DNA of 64,000 bases from Fulvivirga sp. M361 (GTDB taxonomy: Bacteria; Bacteroidota; Bacteroidia; Cytophagales; Cyclobacteriaceae), in the NCBI RefSeq assembly GCF_007097395.1, contig NZ_VKDC01000001.1, positions 7,501 to 71,500 on the forward strand, in the 5' to 3' direction. Positions 44,812 through 50,515 of the stretch are shown here, piece after piece. A program made the translations under genes and the position numbers. The notes beneath the pieces were generated by a model that was not told the origin of the DNA, searched no databases, and worked only from the letters and a program-made list of their open reading frames with translations. Position 1 is the first letter of the stretch; each line of letters begins with the position of its first letter.

Positions 44812-44930
44812 AAGGTAATCAAGGTCGTTATGATCTACTGCTCTACCACTGAGCTATTCTGCATAAGCAGAAGAGGGATTCGAACCCTCGCCTCGTAGGT
44901 TAAGAAGAAGGAAACGACCTTTAGTCCTTT
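44812..44930 (-). ncRNA. RNA array unit 3 (circularly permuted tRNA body)
   Basis: Outer stem AAGG/CCTT; N8 AAGGTCGT (44921-44914) pairs exactly with ACGACCTT (44828-44821). Inside, in transcript order: CTAC (44898-44895), variable region, T arm GAGGG-TTCGAAT-CCCTC (44889-44873), acceptor hairpin TTCTGC-TTAT-GCAGAA (44872-44857), TA, D arm GCTC-AGTGGTA-GAGC (44854-44840), and GTAG (44838-44835) pairing with the first CTAC. All tRNA elements are present in permuted order, with the anticodon loop opened into the N8 helix. Confidence 0.75.
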
Positions 44931-44933
44931 AAT

Positions 44934-44993
44934 TTGCGGTAATTGAATCTTCTATGTGTAAGGCTTCAGAAGGAAGAAAACTCTAGTCCGCAA
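44934..44993 (-). ncRNA. RNA array unit 4
   Basis: Outer stem TTGCGG/CCGCAA (six bp, perfect); N8 GAGTTTTC (44983-44976) pairs with GAAGATTC (44952-44945) through two G-U pairs. The short payload includes GCCTTACAC, similar to a Val(TAC) anticodon loop but without a clear stem. Confidence 0.7.
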
Positions 44994-44996
44994 TAT

Positions 44997-45062
44997 ATGG
45001 TAATCATTATTACTATTCGTGAATTTACAGTTCAAAGTGAAGGAAGTAATAATTAGTCCATT
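44997..45062 (-). ncRNA. RNA array unit 5 (Tyr-anticodon-like payload)
   Basis: Begins at the stop codon of the TerD-like gene. Outer stem ATGG/CCAT; N8 ATTATTAC (45053-45046) pairs exactly with GTAATAAT (45013-45006). The payload forms a small hairpin TGAA-CTGTAAA-TTCA, identical in loop to a tRNA-Tyr(GTA) anticodon arm. Confidence 0.7.
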
Positions 45063-47229
45063 ATATCAATTCAGCAAGTACCTTTTCTACGTCAGTGGCA
45101 TTATAAGTACACCCTTGGACACCAAACGTAATGTCAGCTCCTTCCTGGTCATCTATGATTTCGGCATCTCTGCCGGTGGCATTGAACGTAGCCAGCTCCA
45201 ACATGTTCGGCCTGGTATTCACAAAATTGGTCACTTGGCTGCACAATAGTGAAACGTCATCTTTTGACCCTTCAACATTATTGTAAAAATTACGTCCGGA
45301 TACATACAGGTCAGTAATGACCATCTCCGCATTTTCAATATCCACTATCACTGGTATGGCGTATCCACCTACTCCATTCAAATCAAATTTGTTTTCTACC
45401 GTTTTGATATCGAATGTTTTCATATTAGCATTCACATCTTTTCTCAACATCCAGCCAGCATGACAATCCATCTCTATAAAGTTATTACCACAATATTTAT
45501 GTACCTGCGGTGCCAGGTACTTTACTTCGGAGGGCAATGCTTTCAACGTAATGTCGATAAATTCAGCTGCACCATGTGGTGCTGACTGAATATCCCCGGA
45601 ATGTACAATACCATTACTTCTGAGGTTCGTATAGCTCACATGACCAAGGCAATTCCAGTACTCATCATACTGTATTACCGATAAATCCAGGTCAGTTCTC
45701 TGATCAGCTTCCTTCCAATAGACGAAGAGTCTAAGCACCTTGTCAAAATCAACCTTAATCCGACTTCCTCTACCTACTGTAATGATTCCGTCAGAGGCCT
45801 TTCTTTGCTGCAATGGAACAGTATAGTTATTTAGTCCTGGATCTATCCATATTTTTTGGCCAACCCATGAATCCTTTTTAGCCAATTTTGTGCATAAACC
45901 CCGATCAATGATCTCCAGTATTTGCTCAATTTGACCTTCTGTTAACTCAGCAAAAGCATTGTTTGGAATGACTTTGATCTTGCCTTTTTTATTGACAATC
46001 GTTCTGTATTCTTCTTCATTAATCGTATTAAAATAAGACCTCAACATTAAAAGATTTTTCACCTCCAGTTTTGCAATAATTGATTCAAAGGATCTCAGGA
46101 CCTTTTCTGTCTCACCGGGGAATCTTCTCAATACTTCATGCAGTTTCCGGGCAAACACCCCAGGCTTATTATTCAAATGCTTCAACAAGGAATTCACCTG
46201 ATTTAAAAGCAAAAACCTTTCTGTTTTTGAGCCATATGTCTCAATCTTCCCATTTCTCAATGCATCAAATACCTCGGCAGTTGCAGGAAATTGCTTTGCG
46301 TACTCCGAGGGATGAATGTATCTCCCTATTTCTAACCACAGGCCTTTGTAATTCTTCAAATCTTCAGACAGGTTGGCAGAGTGCTCCAATATCCCCAAAA
46401 TCACTTTGCGTTCTTTCCTCGAGAGTTTTGGGAACTTTATATTCTCACTCAAGCTAACATCAGTACCTGTAAGGCTTGCAAACATCCTTAATACATCAAT
46501 GGCGTTTCCGGTTAACTTCTCAATAGCCGCATAATCACCTTGTTCCCAAAGGTATGCAAGCACTAGGGCTTTCGTTTCTTTAAAAACGATCAGGTCACCA
46601 TCCAACTCTTCGACTCCAAAAAAGTTTATCAATTGGGACAAGTCCGTATGCAATTCTTCTTTTATAGCAGATCGGGAGTAGACAAGATCTTTTAAATAGG
46701 TCCTTAACTCCTCTTGCAACTCTTCCTCAAATACAATGGTCAGCTCTACCCACTCAATATTTGTATCTTCTGGCTTGCTCGAGTTTTCCCGAACGGCTAG
46801 GTCGAATAGCTCTCTTGATTGCATTTGAGTAATAGGATCTGCCCCGAACTCGTATATATTGAATAACCACTTGGGAACCTTCACTCCATTCTGTAGCTCT
46901 ACACCGTCTTCAAACAGGCTCAACACGTTACCCAGGTACCCGAATATTCTTTTCAAGAAATACGAATTGTCCTCAGGGATATCATTAGGGAAATTTTTGA
47001 AAAGAGGAACGTATTTAACATTACCTCCTTTTTTCTTCCTTAAAACTTCCATGAGATACTTGTAATCCATTAAGAATACCTCTGATGCCTGGTCTAGCAA
47101 CACAGGATTTGATAGTCTATATCCCATCTTGCCAAGCTCAGCAAGGAACATAACTTTTTGCTGTGCAGACCAACCGTTTCCCCTGGGGATTGCTAATAGA
47201 TTCAACCTGTTAAGTGCTATTGTTTTCAT
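45061..47229 (-). CDS. large helical protein with TerD-like C-terminal domain, RNA-repair associated
   Basis: 722 residues, no signal peptide. The first 450 residues are helical (PRGNGWSAQQKVMFLAELGK, YGSKTERFLLLNQVNSLLKH, ARKLHEVLRRFPGETEKVLR). The rest has a beta-rich region with RTDLDLSVIQYDEYWNCLGH and SNGIVHSGDIQSAPHGAAEF, resembling the D-L-D-S and VHSGD motifs of TerD-like stress proteins and of MXAN_6230/SCO0854-type proteins. It is not a Ro60/TROVE protein as far as I can see. It is flanked by tRNA-like RNAs on both sides, so an RNA-handling role is plausible. First protein gene of its transcript. Confidence 0.65.
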   Translation of the reverse strand: MKTIALNRLNLLAIPRGNGWSAQQKVMFLAELGKMGYRLSNPVLLDQASEVFLMDYKYLMEVLRKKKGGNVKYVPLFKNFPNDIPEDNSYFLKRIFGYLGNVLSLFEDGVELQNGVKVPKWLFNIYEFGADPITQMQSRELFDLAVRENSSKPEDTNIEWVELTIVFEEELQEELRTYLKDLVYSRSAIKEELHTDLSQLINFFGVEELDGDLIVFKETKALVLAYLWEQGDYAAIEKLTGNAIDVLRMFASLTGTDVSLSENIKFPKLSRKERKVILGILEHSANLSEDLKNYKGLWLEIGRYIHPSEYAKQFPATAEVFDALRNGKIETYGSKTERFLLLNQVNSLLKHLNNKPGVFARKLHEVLRRFPGETEKVLRSFESIIAKLEVKNLLMLRSYFNTINEEEYRTIVNKKGKIKVIPNNAFAELTEGQIEQILEIIDRGLCTKLAKKDSWVGQKIWIDPGLNNYTVPLQQRKASDGIITVGRGSRIKVDFDKVLRLFVYWKEADQRTDLDLSVIQYDEYWNCLGHVSYTNLRSNGIVHSGDIQSAPHGAAEFIDITLKALPSEVKYLAPQVHKYCGNNFIEMDCHAGWMLRKDVNANMKTFDIKTVENKFDLNGVGGYAIPVIVDIENAEMVITDLYVSGRNFYNNVEGSKDDVSLLCSQVTNFVNTRPNMLELATFNATGRDAEIIDDQEGADITFGVQGCTYNATDVEKVLAELI

Positions 47230-47250
47230 TTTTCAAAAATTAAAATGTTG

Positions 47251-47458
47251 CCTCCTTCCCCAGATTCGAACTGGGACCTCCCTGGTATTAGGATTAGCCT
47301 GACTATAAATGCGCTTCCCTACTCAACTTCTCCGAGTGGTCTTTCGGTGCTTCTGCAAATTCTATTCGTATAAAAACGGATTCTATACGACCTCTTCCAG
47401 GCAATACACGGTTACGTCAATACTTTTACCGCAGCACTTCCTTTTATGCTAGAAGGAG
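47251..47458 (-). ncRNA. 207-nt RNA with tRNA-like ends
   Basis: 5' CTCCTTC (47458-47452) and 3' GAAGGAG (47258-47252) form a perfect 7-bp acceptor stem. After the 5' strand come TA, a D-arm-like GCAT-AAAAGGAA-GTGC (GG in the loop) and a roughly 30-nt insertion. Then CCTGG (47401-47397) can pair with CCAGG (47285-47281), enclosing about 111 nt that contain a CGTATA/TATACG hairpin. The 3' part has GAGGT and a T arm CCCAG-TTCGAAT-CTGGG. It looks like a tRNA with inserts or a tRNA-mimicking regulatory RNA. Confidence 0.5.
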
Positions 47459-47464
47459 TTAATG

Positions 47465-47548
47465 TGGGGATGGTAGGATTCGAACCTACTCAGCCTTCAG
47501 GCACCAGATTTACAGTCTGGCCCAACTCTCCAACGTTGGCGCATCCCC
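47465..47548 (-). tRNA. tRNA-Tyr(GTA)-like gene in the RNA-repair operon leader
   Basis: Acceptor GGGGATG/CATCCCC, anticodon stem CCAGA/TCTGG with loop CTGTAAA (GTA), long variable arm TGCCTGAAGGCTGA, and T arm GTAGG-TTCGAAT-CCTAC. The D arm is CCAAC-GTTGGAGA-GTTGG. Positions 8-9 read CG rather than the nearly universal T8-purine, and no CCA is encoded, unlike the tRNA-Val in this window. It may be a functional tRNA-Tyr acquired with the island or a mimic. Confidence 0.7.
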
Positions 47549-47564
47549 GAATCAAAGAACGTTT

Positions 47565-47591
47565 AAAACCCCTCCGCCCGTTGCGGAGGGG
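47565..47591 (-). terminator. leader hairpin between P1 and the tRNA-Tyr-like gene
   Basis: A 9-bp GC-rich stem (CCCCTCCGC 47569-47577 with GCGGAGGGG 47583-47591, loop of 5) is followed on the minus strand by TTTT (47568-47565). Its place between the predicted promoter and the first RNA gene fits an attenuator or a premature terminator. Confidence 0.5.
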
Positions 47592-47630
47592 GCAGCCATG
47601 ATCACTGAGCTCTTGTTTTCAATGATGATC

Positions 47631-47667
47631 CAAAATTGAATAGTGACTACGCAGTCTTTTTGCGTAG
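47631..47667 (-). promoter_or_regulatory. operator and -7-like element of the RNA-repair operon (P1)
   Basis: The block TACGCAGTCTTTTTGCGTAG (47648-47667; extended inverted repeat CTACGCA/TGCGTAG) differs in one base from the block before rtcB. On the minus strand it is followed after 9 bp by CAATTTTG (47638-47631), one mismatch from TAnnTTTG. It lies in the divergent region and could also control the WYL-dioxygenase gene starting at 47706. Confidence 0.65.
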
Positions 47668-47705
47668 CAAAGAAATTTTCTACTTTTTTATAAAAAACTT
47701 TTTTC

Positions 47706-49436
47706 ATGCCTGTAAATAGAAACGCACTTATACGATATAAAACCCTTGATAACTGCCTTAGGAACAAGTATCGTCAGTGGACATTGGAAGACTTGATCGA
47801 GGCTTGTTCTGAAGCGCTTTATGAATACGAAGGCATCGATAAAGGAGTAAGTAAGCGGACAGTGCAAATGGACCTGCAAATGATGAGGAGTGAAAAGCTG
47901 GGGTATAACGCTCCAATCATTGTAGTGGATAAAAAATATTATACCTATGAAGATCCCGAATATTCCATCACCAATATCCCTTTGACTGACCAGGACTTGG
48001 GCAAACTCTCAGAGGTGGTGGATATTCTCAAGCAATTCAAGGGATTTACTCACTTCCAGGAGTTGAGCGGGATGGTACAAAAACTGGAAGATAAGGTTCA
48101 CGTTTCGAAAACCAAGGAACGGCCGGTTATTGATCTGGAGAAAAATGAGAATTTAAAAGGATTGGAATTTATTGACCCGATCTATCAAGCCATAATATCT
48201 AAAAAATGTATCGAGATAACCTATCAATCCTTTAAAGCCAGGACATCCAATACATTTGTTTTTCACCCTGCCCTTTTGAAAGAGTTTAGAAATCGGTGGT
48301 TCGTTCTTGGAAAGAAAAAACCTTCTGAACCTTACTTGCTGCTGGCACTTGACCGGATTGAAGCATTGGGTGAATCCTCCCGAATCATAACGGAATTCGA
48401 CGAAAACGAGATCATACACTTTTTTAAAGATGTGGTGGGTGTTAGTGTTAATGTAGGAGAAGTGCCGCAAGTAGTGAAACTATTCATTAATCATTCCAAT
48501 GCTCCATACGTACTTACCAAACCGATACACCACAGCCAGCAACTGGTTGAGAAAAATGACCAGGGGATCATCATATCCCTCTATGTACAACCCAATTTTG
48601 AACTGGAAAGGGAGATCTTGGGATTTGGTGATAGCATTAAGGTGATCTCGCCTTCCCGGCTGAGGTCGAGGATCAAAGAACGGCTGACCCATGCCATCGA
48701 TCTTTATCAGACGGAACTGAATGAAAGTCGAATCCGGAATTTTGATAAACGATTGGAAGCAAAAGGATCCATCATTACGAATTATGTATATACCAAAAAA
48801 GAAATTGGGAAGATGGGTTCGATACTTCATCACTACCGGTCAGAACATCCAAACGATAATGGACCAGTCTATGCAATTAGAAATCTGCTAAATGAAATAC
48901 CCGATTTGAAAGTGTTTTTACTGAACAGGAATCTCAAAACCATTCTCTCGCATATTGACGAAAACTTGTTTCTCACAAAGGCTATTTTTTTTGATAAGCC
49001 TGCCCAATCAAATTGGTATGTAACTTGGCATCAGGACACTACTATTAATGTCAAAGAGCGGGTGGAAGCTGATGGTTTTAAAGGTTGGACTAAAAAAGGG
49101 GCATTTTACGGGGTTCGTCCGCCCGAAAGCATCCTTTTCAATACGGTAACGGTAAAGGTACATTTAGATGATACTAGTGATGAAAACGGAGCCTTGCAGA
49201 TTCTACCCGGATCACACAAAAAGAAACTAAATGATGATGAGATCAAGCTCATTACCGGGAGTAGCATTCACACGGTTTGCGAGGTAAATAGCGGTGGAAT
49301 ACAATTGATGAAGCCGCTCATTCTTCATGCTTCTTCGAAAACTACGAATAACAAAAACAGGCGAGTTATTCACCTTGAGTTTAATTCTTTGGATCTACCC
49401 AATGGATTGGAGTGGGCGGAGAAATTTTTGATCTGA
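47706..49436 (+). CDS. HTH-WYL transcription regulator fused to a phytanoyl-CoA dioxygenase-like domain
   Basis: 576 residues. Residues 1-90: winged HTH (TLEDLIEACSEALYEYEGID, GVSKRTVQMDLQMMRSE). About 150-335: WYL domain (ISKKCIEITYQSFKA, FHPALLKEFRNRWFVLGKKK) with the C-terminal WCX extension (VVKLFINHSNAPYVL, EILGFGDSIKVISP). About 352-576: Fe(II)/2-oxoglutarate dioxygenase of the PhyH type, with His442 and Asp444 in YVTWHQDTT, GALQILPGSHKKK, His541 in LILHASSKT and Arg552/553 for 2OG. It is divergent from the RNA-repair genes, with a shared operator-like palindrome. It probably senses an RNA-damage-related or oxidative signal and activates the locus. Confidence 0.85.
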   Translation: MPVNRNALIRYKTLDNCLRNKYRQWTLEDLIEACSEALYEYEGIDKGVSKRTVQMDLQMMRSEKLGYNAPIIVVDKKYYTYEDPEYSITNIPLTDQDLGKLSEVVDILKQFKGFTHFQELSGMVQKLEDKVHVSKTKERPVIDLEKNENLKGLEFIDPIYQAIISKKCIEITYQSFKARTSNTFVFHPALLKEFRNRWFVLGKKKPSEPYLLLALDRIEALGESSRIITEFDENEIIHFFKDVVGVSVNVGEVPQVVKLFINHSNAPYVLTKPIHHSQQLVEKNDQGIIISLYVQPNFELEREILGFGDSIKVISPSRLRSRIKERLTHAIDLYQTELNESRIRNFDKRLEAKGSIITNYVYTKKEIGKMGSILHHYRSEHPNDNGPVYAIRNLLNEIPDLKVFLLNRNLKTILSHIDENLFLTKAIFFDKPAQSNWYVTWHQDTTINVKERVEADGFKGWTKKGAFYGVRPPESILFNTVTVKVHLDDTSDENGALQILPGSHKKKLNDDEIKLITGSSIHTVCEVNSGGIQLMKPLILHASSKTTNNKNRRVIHLEFNSLDLPNGLEWAEKFLI

Positions 49437-49745
49437 AGATTGCGAATTGCTTGAAAAACCGATTTTATCGAAAGTAATAAAATGTGCTGTCCTTCTTAAC
49501 TCGAACTTCAATTGAACCTTTTCTAGCTTCAAATTTTTGACAGCTTGTGTTTGAACAAAAAATACCCAACCTCAGGTATTGCTAACATATAGCTCGATTC
49601 CTAACTTCCACATTCATGTCAAATCAGTAATGCAAAATTTGAGCTGATTAATAAATAGTCTTTTACATCTTATTGTTTTTTAATTCTAACCTTTTACTCA
49701 AATGTAGGATACCTATGCAAAACCAATAGAAATAACCTTTAGTAT
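49437..49745. other. intergenic region with ATACCC motif copy C
   Basis: No gene seen. ATACCCAACCTCAGGTATTG at 49562-49581 repeats the ATACC/GGTAT inverted repeat of copies A and B, and TCAGTAAT follows further downstream (about 49624), but with different spacing. It precedes the truncated ATPase gene at 49746. Confidence 0.35.
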
Positions 49746-49961
49746 ATGGATATAGACAAAACCACCAAACCTCCTAACATTTACGTTGAATTAGAAAGTT
49801 ATAAGTTTTTTCACAGTCCGACTCAAATAGAAAAGCTTGATACTAGGTTTATTGGTAGATCAAAACTGATACAAAAAATTAAAGACCTAACAATTAAATC
49901 ATCAGTTAACACCGGTGCATATTTAATAACAGGTTACAGAGGAGCAGGAAAATCCACCCTT
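49746..49961 (+). pseudogene. truncated P-loop ATPase, cut after Walker A
   Basis: The frame begins MDIDKTTKPPNIYVELESYK and runs to FIGRSKLIQKIKDLTIK and AYLITGYRGAGKSTL, an AAA/STAND-like start with a full Walker A. Immediately after Thr-Leu the similarity ends and the remaining codons (to a stop at 50057) are antisense to another gene fragment. Walker B and all downstream domains are missing. Comparable full-length ATPases are often defence genes. The right border of the accessory island is probably here. Confidence 0.6.
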
Positions 49962-50088
49962 AACCAGCCAGGTACCGCCCTCCTAACTCCACATATCCAT
50001 AGTTCAAAGCTCTATCAGAAGATTCGTTTTGAGAATACGTTATTCCGGCAGGCATAACTACCAAAACCATCAAAATTACCCTTTTCAT
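49960..50088 (-). pseudogene. 5' fragment of an exported protein gene
   Basis: On the minus strand an ATG at 50088 begins MKRVILMVLVVMPAGITYSQ, a clear signal peptide, then NESSDRALNYGYVELGGRYL. This has the look of the first strand of an outer-membrane barrel. The frame stops at 49960, where it meets the truncated ATPase gene head to head. The two fragments together define a deletion or inversion junction. 50089-50515 shows no further gene and holds the promoter region of the next gene. Confidence 0.55.
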
Positions 50089-50515
50089 ATCACCTGAAAG
50101 TAAGAAATGATCTCGTATGGATATAAAAGTACTGATAATAGTAAAAACCGCATTCGATTGTCCATGCTCTGTCACTCATCGAGCCGGTAATATATATCAA
50201 CCATACAACTGATGAAGCAGGTCCAAAACCAGCAGATCATTTTATGGGGACGAGAAACAGCCTCCTCGTATTATTCTTTGACCAACAGCAAGTGCAAAAT
50301 GGATCGAGGGTCTGATGCTTATCTCATTATTGAACTGATCACTAAACCTCTGATCACATGTCTTTAGGGATTTTTCTCTTTGCTTAGACTCCAGGAAGTA
50401 ATTGTATTTTCTTCAACAAAATAGTGGCTTATCTGTTGGAAAAGTGACATAAATTAAAGATAATGATTGATTAACAGGAAGTTATGTACTATCGTTATTT
50501 TTTGAAGGTTATTTA

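Larger units (their letters stand above)
44659..45062 (-). repeat. tandem array of five structured RNA units in the RNA-repair operon
   Basis: Five contiguous units fill the entire gap between the TerD-like gene and the exonuclease gene. Each has, on the minus strand, outer helix-GG, ACTA, an 8-nt strand (N8), TTCCTTC, a variable payload, ATA (ACA in unit 1), an 8-nt strand complementary to N8, RATTH, CC-outer helix. N8 sequences differ in all five units, but pairing is kept (three exact, one with one G-U, one with two G-U). The outer helix (4-6 bp) also covaries. Payloads resemble tRNA pieces. Not a known class to me. Confidence 0.85.

Noticed and set aside
44659-45062. CRISPR array, because of five short repeats (GAAGGAA-N8-TAGTCC on the plus strand)
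   Set aside because: Spacing between repeats is irregular (about 50-130 bp), the N8 core varies and pairs with a second strand within each unit, and no cas genes are present. A structured-RNA repeat explains the data better.
44659-45062. Integron attC sites
   Set aside because: The characteristic RYYYAAC/GTTRRRY ends are absent, no integrase is nearby, and there are no cassette genes between units.
45061-47229. Ro60/TROVE protein, suggested by the RtcB and tRNA-like RNA context
   Set aside because: I see no DxSxS metal site of a vWA domain at the C terminus. The C-terminal motifs (DLDLS, VHSGD) fit TerD-like proteins instead.
47251-47458. tRNA with a group I intron
   Set aside because: The insert (about 111 nt in the anticodon region plus 30 nt elsewhere) is shorter than typical group I introns and is interrupted in two places. 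I could not identify the conserved core pairings.
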